A stretch of DNA of 64,000 bases. Source: Poronia punctata. Taxonomy: Eukaryota; Ascomycota; Sordariomycetes; Xylariales; Xylariaceae. This document shows, in pieces, positions 1-11,101 of the stretch (positions within the stretch are counted from its first letter, which is position 1; each line of letters begins with the position of its first letter). Under the pieces are notes generated by a model, which was not told the origin of the DNA, ran no database searches, and saw only the letters and a list, made by a program, of their open reading frames with translations. The stretch lies in contig MU401473.1 in NCBI GenBank assembly GCA_022579005.1, positions 186,001 through 250,000 of the forward strand, in the 5' to 3' direction. The translations under genes were made by a program, and so were the position numbers.

Positions 1-580
1 TGCATTGGCATGTCCAACAACTGGTATCCCGTGCGAATGCCTCTGGTTATAGGACGATAGGCTACCGAGATTGGACTGCATGAGATTCGGAAACCATCTA
101 TGCGAGATGTAGATCTAGGTAGATAATGGTAGATAACCGTTGGGAAAACCAGATACCAGACGACGAGCATTATTATACAAATAGCATGTACGTAAATGAA
201 TTACATACCCGGCATCCAATCCCATACATATATCATAAGGGATTTCCCGGCCTCGGCGCTCGGAATGCAGGAGCGTGTCGGAAAAGCACAAATTTGAGGC
301 TTGCCGCTTTGCATCTGCATTTGCATTTGCATTGCATACATGAGCGGGGAAAAGGAAAAGAAAAAGTCATGACAACATTGAACGTTTTAAGCGAAACGAT
401 ACACGAAACAACTTTTCACCGGTTATCGAGAAGAAGGTGTTTAAACTAGGTAGGTATCAGGAGACCATCCCCCCCCCCCCTTTTTTCCCCCCCATTATTT
501 CGTCCATTTTTGTCTTCTTTCGAACAAACAAAAGCAAAACAAAACGAAACAAACGACAATACCTAGTGTTAGGCTAGGTA
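1..580. other. intergenic, 5' flank of the O-methyltransferase gene
   Basis: I see no supportable gene. A short open frame at 126-449 has no recognisable domain and runs through a TTGCAT-type simple repeat (about 308-336). A C-run, T-run and second C-run lie at about 470-492, followed by a pyrimidine-rich and A-rich stretch immediately before the gene start at 581, consistent with a fungal core promoter and 5' leader. Confidence 0.5.
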
Positions 581-1584
581 ATGGCTTCTTCACAAGAAGA
601 CACGTTCGAGGGAGTGGCGTATCAGCCACAAGGAGATGTATACGTGAGTCTCTTCTTTTCCCAACACAACAACAAACCTCCTTTACATAATTACATACAT
701 ACCTTGTACCTATTAGATACTGATCGATCGAAAAAGTGGAACGACGGCCGCGAACTCGAGCTCCTACACTTCATCCAGTCCCATCCCTCCCTCCCGGAAA
801 TAAGAAACAACCCGGGCAAAGTCCTCTCCCTCATCGACGAATACGGCCGGACGAGGAGATACCTCATGAACATTGGCGAATACAAATCCGTCACCGTCAC
901 CGACCTGATTAAAGAGAAAAAACCAAGAGTCGTGGTCGAGTTGGGCGGATATGTAGGCTATTCCGCCATTGCGTTTGCTGCTGCCTTGTCAGAGGGGGGT
1001 GTGTATTATAGTCTGGAGAGTAATCCCGAGTTTGGCCATGTGATTAATAAGCTCGTGGAGATTGCCGGGTTGAGTGATGTGGTCAAGGTTGTTGTTGGAC
1101 CGAGTTCGGATTCGTTGAAAAAGTTACATGCGGACGGGACTTTGACCAAGATTGATTTGTTGTTTTTGGATCATTATAAGCCGTCGTATACCGACGATTT
1201 GAAGATTTGTGAGGAGTTGGGGTTGGTGGGTGTTGGCAGTGTTCTGGCTGCTGATAATGGTAAGATGATGTTTGAGATGTGATACCTACGGACGGCATTT
1301 TCGACTTACTTACTAACTTGTCATGACAGTTATCAAGCCCGGAAACCCGCCATACCTCGAGTACGTGAGGAGTTCTGTCATGAACAAGGTTCGGAACTTG
1401 GCCGATACTGGACTCAGAGGAAACCCTTACCTCCAGTATGAGAGCAAGTTGGTCAAGGGGTGGGAGCCGACTGGTGTTCCGGTAGGTTTAAACTACTTTC
1501 TTGTCCTTTTTGTTGTACATGGTCACTAATAAGTAGTAGGATGGGATTGAGATTACAGAGTGTGTGGGTGTGATGGAAACATGA
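581..1584 (+). CDS. catechol O-methyltransferase-like class I SAM methyltransferase
   Basis: Predicted to move a methyl group from SAM to a catechol or similar phenolic hydroxyl with a divalent metal. My model has four exons (581-643, 737-1259, 1330-1481, 1540-1584; 260 aa). The ELGGYVGYS segment is SAM motif I. LDHYKP and AADNVIKPG give the Asp/Lys and Asp-Asn expected at the COMT metal and catalytic site. The entry block DDGREL..LHFI of fungal COMTs appears here as NDGRELELLHFI. The first intron (644-736) is 93 nt and in frame, so unspliced RNA would stay open. I remove it because it has a GTGAGT donor and splicing restores the family spacing, but its acceptor lacks a pyrimidine tract. The acceptor-side lobe is shorter than in many homologues. 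It is a stand-alone gene, not adjacent to the diterpene locus. The substrate cannot be read from sequence. Confidence 0.86.
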
Positions 1585-2065
1585 TCTGAGTTTCTATCAA
1601 GGGGCCATAATTACGGGGTAAGAGTAAGGAACTCGGAGCATCGGGTTGAGCTTGACTAGGAAACACGAAGCATGTGGCCTTGGACAAGGAGGACTCGTTG
1701 AGATTATCTGTCATGGTTTGAATCACGAGGGAATGAGACCTGTAATGCTCCTGCTTTGGGTATACGGAACGAGGATGAAAGCTTAGGCTCGGACGAATGA
1801 CAATATCCCAAAAAATCATGAACATGCAAAGTGGCTTTTCTTGTATATACGACTAGCATATAAGCCGTAAGAATGGTTGTAGATGACATCCATGTGGAAG
1901 GCGGATTACAACAACGCTATGGAAGTAATTGAGTATGACATAATAAAGGCAGGATAGAACAGAAGAAAAGGTGACAACGCTTGATTGTAGACTGTACGCT
2001 TGGCCATGACGGAATGAAAAGTTAATGTGTCCAAGAAAAAAAAAAGAAGAAAAAAAGAGATAACC
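1585..2065. other. intergenic, convergent 3' ends
   Basis: Spacer between the O-methyltransferase (plus) and the HxD...H protein gene (minus). Open frames on the minus strand here have no domain and overlap only 3' UTR-like sequence. An A-rich run near 2035-2060 lies just outside the minus-strand stop codon. Confidence 0.5.
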
Positions 2066-3308
2066 TCATGAACTAGTTCCCCGACCTCTCGAAACCCCAG
2101 GCGCTATCCACCACGACCTCGGGAAACTCATCCCCCACCTCGAAACCAGATTCTTCAACTCATCCCTGGTCCCCGGCACGACATTGACAAAGATCCTATC
2201 ACCATCACTCATACATGGTTCCGAATGGACAGCGCCCTGCTTCTGCCCGATACGGAAGAAGACGCACTCCGTAGACGCGGCCTGTAGAGCGCCCAGCCGC
2301 TCAAACTCGACCGCGAGCCGTTCCCTAACCGCATCCGACGTGGCAGCGCACGCGACGCACCGGATAGAAGTGCAGTCGTGTTCGGTCTGCAGGGCTTTCC
2401 GAGTCGCGAGATGGACCCTGCGCGCCTCATCCTGATGTTTGGCCGGGATGAACTTTGTCGAGGGACCGAGGAGCGTGGCGCAGAGTTTCCAGTCCGTCTG
2501 TAAATCTAGCTGCCTTTTCCCTTCCCCTTCGTCTCCTTCACGAGGCGTCATCATTCTTAACCCGCCTCCCTGGGAACTGAAGAATTGCTCGTCGGTATGC
2601 CATCGTGGCTTGTCGAATTCGCTTGTCGCTTTTGTTGCACGGATCGTCAACCAGTAGTGGTCTAATCCGTGGTCCCGGAGTACTTGGTTGACGAAATCCA
2701 GAAATGGCGTTAATCGTGGGAGAAGAGTGTCTGATAGAACAGAAGACGTGAATTCGTGGAAATCCGGTGGCATGTCTTGGCTGTTTGTGATGAGCGATCC
2801 GCAGTAGCTCCAGAAACCATCATGTGTGACGGATAAATCACGACTTGATGTGGATGGTTGGTTCAAGTTTGACTGATAGTCGAGAAACTCGAAACTGGCA
2901 TTGGACGCCCGTTCTTCCCTCATTTTTTGGGACTTGATATCCGTTTTTCCTCCAGGCTGGTTATACTAGGTGGTCTGCCTTGCACATAGATGCCTTTCTA
3001 CGTGAACCTTTTCAAGCGCGATGCCCTAGGATAGGTATCTGTTCAGATTAGAATACTCAGGACCATGGACGAGGAGTGAGAAGCAGGGATAACGGAGCTG
3101 GGTAGGCACAAGGGAAAAAGGTTCTAATCACGCGACTACTCACGACATTGGAAAAGTCGAAGCTATTGATATTCTCGACTACATCTACCAGGTACTGTAT
3201 GGAGTTGTCCGCCTGATGGATGCTTGTGGGGGTTGCAGTACGTCTATGCCTTGGCAGGTTGAGTCGTTGACAGAAGAAGTGGTTCCCTCCTGCACAGGTC
3301 AATGGCAA
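2066..3308 (-). CDS. uncharacterised protein with HxD...H (possible 2OG-Fe(II)/DUF1826-like) signature
   Basis: The main exon (2932-2066) encodes about 288 aa. It contains RWHTDEQFF, then LCATLLGPSTKF, then GAVHSEP and an Arg about nine residues later (DRIFVN). This order (HxD, hydrophobic core strand, distal His, Arg) resembles non-haem Fe(II) double-stranded beta-helix enzymes and the DUF1826-type fold. That is pattern recognition, not a proven match. I propose an upstream exon (3308-3144) ending in the segment INSFDFSNV with a GTGAGT donor. It joins in phase to an acceptor at 2933, giving about 343 aa. Without it, the Met at 2923 is the start. The far N-terminus (3308) is uncertain. No neighbour suggests a pathway. 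Confidence 0.58.
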
Positions 3309-4909
3309 ACTCCTACATTGGGCGGGGATGTACTACAAGCCACCTGTCATTGTCCATTATCCAGCGACATTTACTCGGCCACGATACCTCGGTAGGGGGC
3401 TGTGCAGGTATTCCTTTACCTTGAAAGCAGGATACGCTCCTCAACCCACAGGGGAGTTTTTATAGGCTACCGGGTGACCTCCACACCCACGCTTCCTAGT
3501 TTGAATGCGTACAAGTGGACGCAAATCTGGACAAGTCTGTTGCTATAAATAAGTCAGGCACTCGTCTAGACTGACCTAGTACAGCAAGACACGGTGCCGA
3601 ATGAACAAATCCATTGGACGATGCCAGGTCCCGGACCATCAAATCAGAAACATGACAACTCTTTTGTTTGTGCCCGCATTCTTGCTATAAGGTTTGGAGA
3701 ATGCAACGTCAAATATTTTGGGAAGCCACCATTGTCTATCTCAATCCAGCTGCCAAAATTTGATTGTGAGACATTCGAATATCGCAGCTGTCAAAACCTG
3801 CCACTGCCTTTTCTTTTTCCCATGCATAAACAAATATTTTTGTAGATGAAATATATCATCCACTTCCTGACGTTTTCCTCATCAATGGCAACTACTGCCG
3901 CGACGTCCCGTCTTATTGTCACGTGTTGTCATGTTATGGCCGCATATTCAACACAATAGTCATTGTGTCCTGACTATAAGACATTCTGTGTCCCTTGAAG
4001 GGCTTGATTTTGATAAGTTGGATAACCATATGGCAGAACTACATATACAGCTGCATGTTCTTCAATGCCACATCTTCCTGATATGTTTAGAATTGGCCGC
4101 ATCAGTGCAGATCCCCAACAGCAACATCATGCCATTGTACGGAGACTTTCGCGATGAAAAGGGGGTTGGCAGAAGACTGACCTACTGTCTGTCTCATGGA
4201 ACACAAATCCATATACCATCCATATCCTTGGGTGGTAAAGCTACGTACCTGTTTATTCCTACATTGTAAGGTAACTCACCAATTCAGCTCCCTATCGATA
4301 CCGAAAGCTCCCATTGATTGCTTGCCCCTCCTCGTTATCCTGTCTCAGAACAAGAGATGAACAAGCAAACTTCTAGCGGATGTACTGCTAGACCCAAGGT
4401 AGAATGAGAATGCAGGGTACACCACTTCATCGAGTATGTCTCACTGTCAATATGTACATACACATACACCTCGACTTGGGTACCTATGTTAATGACTTGA
4501 CTTGACTTGCCGAGTACATACATGGGTTATTTTACCTACACGTAGTCTGAACAGGTTGTCAATATCTCCAGATATACACACACAGTCACCAAGTCCTCTC
4601 TATACCAACCCGCTACCTACATACCACAATAACATAATCTCTACTGTGAGTAGGTGCTTTAGGTACTTGCACTGCATCAGTGCAGCATCTTTAACAGGCT
4701 CAATTCCTAGAGGTCACTTTGCGCACGATCAGGAGTGTTATTCAAGGAACTAAAACCTCGTCGGCGGTATAAGCTATACATACCTTTCTTTCTAGTTAAC
4801 CCTCAACCCAAATAAACTTGCACGTACCAAGAGGAACATCCCACCATTACACAAACCACCGACCAAAGCATCTCCCAAGACACCTTGATATGCGTCTGTC
4901 CACGTCACC
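3309..4909. other. gene-poor spacer
   Basis: About 1.6 kb. Open frames of 80-117 codons occur (3594-3845, 3916-4269, 4502-4753) but show no domain, no plausible splice structure and simple composition. I see nothing that supports a gene. Many short TACCTA/TAGGTA motifs occur, as in other spacers of this window. Confidence 0.4.
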
Positions 4910-5509
4910 ATGCCTACCTCGAAAAGCCCAAGATCCGAACAGCGAGCTGTAAACAGACAGCAATCCCACCAATTCCTCCCCGCCCCCTCAACCCGCTATC
5001 AAGAATTCGCGCGCCTCATCCACGCAGACCACCACACTGCTTCAACCAGTAAACACACAGGCACGGAGAAGCGTCGATCCAGCATGCCCAAACCCACCAA
5101 AAAACCTCTCAAGTCCGTCTCCCACGCAATCCGAAAAGCCAAGAATGCCGTTGCCAACTTTGTGTCTCACGAACAAGCCGGCACCGAAGCCTGGGAGCGA
5201 GATATCCAAAAGGCCGAGATCGAACAGACCATCCAGAATGACCCGGGTCCATGGCACGAGTACTCACGACTAGATTCCGATGCTGACACTATTCATGTCC
5301 CGGATACACGTCGCTATACCACTACGGGTCATTCTTTCGACGCGGACCACATTATTCACTTGGGTGATTCCCGTCCCAAGGGATTTCAGAAAGTCAAAGA
5401 GGAACTGAAGGAATTCTACTGGAAACTCAAGATGCCTGCCAAGAAACGCCTTTCCGTGAAACCCGAGGCTTATAATCTCTTTCGATTCCCGCCTGATCAA
5501 GGACAGTAG
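4910..5509 (+). CDS. small basic hypothetical protein (199 aa)
   Basis: Single uninterrupted frame of 199 codons with a good start context (CACCATGCC). The N-terminal third is Ser/Thr/Lys/Arg-rich and probably disordered. Residues about 65-110 are lysine-rich and could form helix (KPTKKPLKSVSHAIRKAKNA). The C-terminal part has a mixed-charge, likely helical stretch (VKEELKEFYWKLKM) and ends near the conserved-looking LFRFPPDQ. No signal peptide or transmembrane segment is visible. I do not recognise the family. Length, codon use and the absence of stops make it more likely coding than chance, but it could be a lineage-specific orphan. Confidence 0.5.
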   Translation: MPTSKSPRSEQRAVNRQQSHQFLPAPSTRYQEFARLIHADHHTASTSKHTGTEKRRSSMPKPTKKPLKSVSHAIRKAKNAVANFVSHEQAGTEAWERDIQKAEIEQTIQNDPGPWHEYSRLDSDADTIHVPDTRRYTTTGHSFDADHIIHLGDSRPKGFQKVKEELKEFYWKLKMPAKKRLSVKPEAYNLFRFPPDQGQ

Positions 5510-7053
5510 ATGTCCATTGTCTGTCCTTACAAAGTACAGACGCGGTTGGGATTGGAATGGATTGGATTGCGGGGTCCTTGCCTACATACCTATTTTCTTG
5601 ACGCGTTTAGCGCGGGGTAATTAAGGTAGGTTAGGGAGGGAGTTTTTGATGATGGGATTTTGAGGACAAGGTACTGTACTGCTCCTTCTTTAACACTTCA
5701 CTTCTCTATTTTAGTTCAACCTTTAAACTAACATGACAACTCACAGATCAAGCTTGATGGTCTTTTCCATTTTTTGCCCCCTTCCTCATTGCCGACTTTC
5801 CCCGGCATTAGCATTGATATTTCAAGGGGGAGGAGACGCTACCCGGCGGTTCTATACCTGCTGCCGACTACTACCTTATATGTCCTGATTCCTTTTCACC
5901 AGATTTACATTATGCCTCGGCACCTTTCTGCACAGGGGAGGTTATATGCACGGTTTACTTGCAAGGAGGGTCTTTTACCAGTATTGCTTCCTAGCGGATT
6001 TAATATACTGGTATAAAGCAAAAAAGGGAACCAGTAGACTAGGAGGAAAAGGGAAAGCGGCAATTATACTACCTACATGAGTTAGGTACTAGCCATGTAC
6101 TTTTTTGATGGGCTACGACAAAACACGAGACGACATGATGCGTGCAACGGATAATAAAAAAACATTTGACAGACAAACAGTCAAGCTTTCAATTACTCTG
6201 TTATACAAACTACTATTATCTGTGACATGCTTTCTTCTTTCTTTGATCAACAAACAACCACGCTTGCATGCATACCTAAGTAGGTATCTTACAAGGTGAA
6301 AAATCATGACAAAATACCCCTGTTGATGATTAATAAAGCCATACCACTGTACTACCTATGTATGTACTCCAAGATACCATATTCAGTAGTATGTACCTAG
6401 GTAAGCAGGTCCTGAATTTGATTGGGTTGCTTATAATGACTTAGTCACCAAAAAATGATCCTATCACCATTTATAATCAGAGAGAAGTCATCAGTGTCTG
6501 TTTTATACAGGACGTTCTGTCTAAGGGGAGTGGAGTTCTGTAGTAGAACCTGTGACCGTCATCAACATCAACACTGACAGGAAAGTCAACAAAGGAGGGA
6601 GAGGGTGTGATATTTTCTGGTATTTTACACTCTTGACACTGTACAAACTAGTGCGGCTGTTCTTCTTAATTGCGTTTGGGGGCATGGTTAAAAGGCGGAA
6701 ATCATAATGTAAACAAACCACACGCTTCCATTTCGGTTTACAATAAAGAGAAGACCCAAGTCGTAACAAGGTCCAAGAGGTAAGCATAATACCAGAAGCA
6801 CAAACACGATGCATTCTATAGGTATCATATCTTTAACACTGACCGGATATTATATACAATGGCCTGTTAGCAGACCACGCAAATCCTTTCAAGGAATACA
6901 TGCCCTCCATCCATCATCCGGTGCAAGACGAGAGCTTCAAGCCTCTATATGCTCCCTATTTGGGCATTTACCTGTACATGTTCATGTAATAATTCCCCCA
7001 AACGCCTCAATGATATCATTCACTTCATTACGGCCAAAGAACGAACAACCACC
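5510..7053. other. intergenic spacer
   Basis: About 1.5 kb between the orphan ORF and the 3' end of the phosphatase gene. Short frames (5774-6016, 6105-6299, 6521-6814, 6809-7066) have no domain and appear to be chance. Nothing else is recognised. Confidence 0.4.
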
Positions 7054-8462
7054 TCAAAGGAAATAGTCCGATGGGCCTCGTCGCCCACCAGGCACATGCC
7101 GCATATCGTCCGGAACGGCTGAGAAGATACTGAATTTAGGGTCCAGATTTTTATCCACTGTCATGATGGATGCCACGTTGCCGCATCGGTAACAATAGTT
7201 TGGCGCCGACCAGACGGTAACGACTGAGTTGTTTGGAAAGTGGTACTACACCAAAAATGTCAGAAACCATGTGTACAGAGGTGACGCCACAGCAGAGAGA
7301 ACCAAAACAAACCTTGTATCCTTCATTGACCAACTGATGTGCACGGGCAATGAGCTTGAGGCCGTTGACATGGTTGAATTCGGTTGCCACCTTGTCTCCA
7401 AAAAGCCATCCAGCTCCTCGGGGACTTATGGCCCATGTTTCCACGTCATCGGGGTCGCTCCATACCAAGTCACAGAAAGCTCCCTCATGAGGAATTTCCT
7501 GGGCTCGGGCGACCACCCTGATTTGATCAATTGTACGGATTTCGGGACTGAGCCCACCATGAACGCAGAGAATCTCACCATCCACAATGGCAGCAAGAAC
7601 CAAAAAGTCAAACACTTGGCAACACGCCTTCCATACCGACGCGTTGCCATATTTCTGTTGGCATTCCTCGTAGAATCCATATACTTGCGTGATCTGTCTC
7701 GATTCGTGGTTACCTCGGACAAGAATGATCCGGTCGGGGTATCTGTGTTCATGTCAATAAGGAACAAATCATCGAGTAAAAGACATGCAAGTCTTACTTG
7801 GCTTTCAGACACATCAGAAGCGTGAATGTCTCAAGACTGAAATACCCACGGTCAACAAAGTCGCCTAAGAAGACAAACCTGGTGTCTGCATTATTGGCAG
7901 CGACTTCACTTGACGTCGGGTCTCCTGACGTGGTTATTTCGGTGGCATCCTCGTCTTCTTCGTCTTCTGTAACGCCGGCGGGACCGTCCCATGAGTTGTC
8001 ACCACTCCCTTCCGGCCTTTTGCTTTGCTTTATCTTCTTTTTCAGTTTAGGGTTGGTTATCTCGGGCGGTTCGATATCGTCGGATGTGATGACCGTTGTT
8101 GCCGTCGCGGGTGCTTCTGTTGCAGGCTGGCCCGGCATGCCTCCGCTAACTCGGAATAATTCGAGCAGATCGTAGAATTGCCCGTGAATGTCACCACAAA
8201 TAGTCACCGGGGTCACTACGGGCTGGATATTGGATTCTATCGCCGCCTGGTATCAGCAAAAGGTCACGGCGGCACTGTGGAAGGGACCCAAGCCAAGTAT
8301 ACCTTCCATGAGCACCTCCTTGACCATTTCACAGAGCTCCTTCATGACCGGTTCAGGGAGGTAATGGCATTGTTTCGCCTCCTCCAGCCATTCGTCCAGG
8401 CCAGCCCCCGGTGTCAACTTGGCCGGTCCCGGCTTAGGTACGGCAACACGAGGTGTCCCCAT
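7054..8462 (-). CDS. PPG1: Ser/Thr protein phosphatase, PP2A-like Ppg1 type
   Basis: PPP-family catalytic subunit that removes phosphate from Ser/Thr using two metal ions; fungal Ppg1 acts within a Far/STRIPAK-like complex. Four exons (8462-8303, 8236-7798, 7742-7313, 7245-7054) give 406 aa. The PPP signatures are intact: GDIHGQ (res. 68-73), GDFVDRG, RGNHESR, WSDPDD, the [10 protein letters not shown] loop, [11 protein letters not shown] and [11 protein letters not shown]. The protein ends in DYFL, the PP2A-type tail used for Leu carboxymethylation. An acidic, low-complexity insertion of about 82 residues (89-170) sits between SGGMP and DTRFVFLGD, where PP2A has only a few residues. The order of blocks [20 protein letters not shown] and [15 protein letters not shown] fits Ppg1 better than PP4, although PP4/PP6 are close relatives. 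It is divergent from UPF3, with about 760 bp between the start codons. Confidence 0.92.
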
Positions 8463-9222
8463 CGTTCGGCTTCTTTAGCAGAGTGATATGTACAATCAAA
8501 TGTGAAAGGAAGCTTGGTTTCGGAAGGCCAATGAATTGATTTGGATGTTACGACACAAGCTAAAGTGGGATAGCAAGGGTAGGAGGAGGGGATACCTACC
8601 TACCTTGGCAGGTGTGGCAGCTGGATAGATGCGGGTTAGAGTATTATGTTTAATTGGTAAATATTTATAACGATATACAGGGAATCTTATTACTGAAAGC
8701 GGGAAAATCACGGCTTATAAAATCATATAAGATAATGATTAGGATGACGGCAGGTGCCCACTGCACATTTCACAGTACCTTATTGTGGATGATTGTGCTC
8801 AAGTACCTGCGTGCCTCCCTCGACAAATTGCAATTACCTAACTCAGGTGGGGTACACCATCAGACTAGACAGACTAGGCTAGAAGTATTGTATCTACAGA
8901 GCCTCCAGACTCCCCGGAGGCTGTGGTGGGGTGTCTTTGCATGCAACATCCAAAGTCAAAACGCCCGTGAAGCACTGAAAGGCGCGTGGTACTTTTATTG
9001 TGATTGATATCGAATTGTACGCCCGTATACTTGATAGGCCCATTCTTGTGGGAGGTTGTTCTATTTAACACACTCTTGCCACACGCGCGGCAGTCTGACT
9101 ATTTGTCCCCTCTCACTCATTCCACAACCTCCCAAGTTATCGACCATGTGCTTGATGTGTTGTATCGTCACCAGCACACACTTCCACATCATTAGAAGAT
9201 AACTTCTTTGAATATATCGACC
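8463..9222. promoter_or_regulatory. shared upstream region of PPG1 and UPF3
   Basis: Divergent intergenic region of 760 bp between two start codons. It must contain both promoters. I see pyrimidine-rich and AT-rich patches but no motif I can name with confidence. Confidence 0.5.
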
Positions 9223-11101
9223 ATGGCGAAGAGCCAGGCAGATGGAAAGAGGGTTATCATCCGCCGGTTGCCGCCCGGCATGACGGAGGATGAATTCTGG
9301 GCTATTCTTGGAGACGAATGGAAACCTGGCCATGGGAAGGTCGACTCAGCACGATATGATGATGGGCAGATCTCTTCTGAGTATGCCACCCTTACACTGC
9401 ACGTCTGCGCTGAACACTAACGAATACCCTCAACTTAGCCCCTCAGACCCATCCCGACCGGCACGATGCTATCTCTACGTCATTCAGCCAGCCGAAATAC
9501 CAGCACTTGGCGATAAGGTCCAGCAGTCGAAATGGGAAGACGCCAAACATACTTCCACCGATCCAGCCCTTGTCGCACCTCCCTGCCTAGAAATTGCCGT
9601 TATTCAGAAGATGCCTACAGGGAAGAAACGCACCGACCCGAGACAAGGGACCATCGATTCGGAACCCGAGTTTATGAAGTTTCTCGAAAAGCTCACGGCC
9701 CCCCAAGAGCCAAAGGAAACGGACCCTGAACAAGTGGCCGATGATGCTTCCAAGGCAGATGCCAAGGTCACGACAACACCCTTGGTCGAATACCTCAAGG
9801 AAAAGAGGGCCAATAAGGCCAAGGAAGCGGCTCTCGCTAAAAGCGCAAAGCATTCTCGCCATGAATCCCAAAGCAAAGGCAAAGAAGATCCCAAGAAAAA
9901 GGGCAAGGATTCCAAGGGTGACAAGGCTGAAAAATCGTCGGAGAAGGAGAAAGATAAAGTCACCCAACCCGTGAAGCTTCTCACCAAAAAGGCGGTAGCC
10001 CAGGATGTGGCAGAAGCTGCCAAGGCGGCGGCCAGCCAAGCTTCCTCCAGCAGACCAACAGAGGATGCGCCGACAAGGAACCGCCGTGCCAATATTTCCG
10101 CAGCGGCCAAGATACTGCAGCGTGATCTCGGCCTTAGCCCCGGGAGCGCCCATAGGAGAGCGCGGCAGGATGCGGCCAAAACTGAGCCTAGCACTAAATC
10201 CGATAGTAGCGTGAAAGACTCGAAAGAGAATGCCACCAGCAAGGCCACCACTTCCACGACACCTACGGCTCCTAGCAAAGCAGCCTCCACAGCCAGCCCA
10301 TCTACGCCCTCAGCCCCAAAGTCGCAGGCATCCGAGGGTTCTAGACGGGGCCGTGGTGCCAAGGCCACAAAACAGAACTCGTCAACTGAAACTGGAAAGG
10401 GTAAAGCAAACGAGTCTCTGACTACTGGAAAAGCAGCGCCGATGGCGACCCCGATAATCCTCAAACGGAAAGATGAGTCTGGGTCCGCCGCGGTAACTTC
10501 GCCTCCAACCCTTTCGGCGGCCTCGACTTCTACACCAGCAACTCCTACCGGACCAAAGAGTGCTGCAACCAAGGCCCCGAGTGGGGGAAAACAGCTGTCA
10601 GCGAATCAGAAGAAAGCGACGCAGGCGAATATACCATCGGTCACTACCGGAGCGACTCGTGGCTTTGTCAAACATGCCAACCCTACACAGGGAGTAACAG
10701 AGCCTTTATTGAAGCGAGCCATGGAAACCTTTGGCCCGGTCACTTTTGTCGAGATTGATAAGCGTAAAGGTTTTGCTTATGTAGACTTTGGCACTCATGA
10801 AGGCCTTGTCAAAGCTATTGCTGCCAGCCCGGTCTCGGTAGCCCAAGGCACAGTTCAGGTTCTTGAGCGCAAGGATACCAAAAAGACGACTCCAGCGGTC
10901 GCGGCCCCTGCTCAACCAACCGCCCAAAAGAAAACCGAGACGCAAACTACAACACAACCCCCAAACCAGGGCGAACGTTCCAAACGAGGTGGCCGGGGCA
11001 GGGGCCGAAAAGGGGGTGCCAACTCGACAAATGCCGACCAGGCAGGCTCCTCGGCCGCGCAGCCCGAAATCAAGGCGGGCACCGCAACGACTCCAGGATG
11101 A
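9223..11101 (+). CDS. UPF3: nonsense-mediated decay factor UPF3
   Basis: Smg-4/UPF3 family protein; it bridges UPF2 with the mRNP during nonsense-mediated decay. Two exons (9223-9380, 9439-11101; 606 aa). The intron has a GTATGC donor and an ACTAAC branch site. The start is the ATG in CCATGG context at 9223. The N-terminal UPF3 domain shows KRVIIRRLPPGMTEDEFWAILG, then the RPARCYLY strand and the RTDPRQGTID.EPEF block. The middle (about 140-450) is long, Lys/Ala/Ser/Thr-rich and predicted disordered. A second RRM-like fold (about res. 459-525: GFVKHANP...GPVTFVEIDKRKGFAYVDF) precedes an RGG-like basic tail. The two-RRM layout is familiar from filamentous-fungal UPF3. Long antisense frames inside the middle region are composition artefacts. 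Confidence 0.93.

Noticed and set aside
126..449. 107-codon open frame at the left end
   Set aside because: No domain, low-complexity His/Leu run from a TTGCAT repeat, and no splice context.
9587..10572. Long minus-strand open frames (up to 322 codons) inside UPF3
   Set aside because: They are antisense shadows of a Lys/Ala/Ser-rich coding region; no family resemblance.
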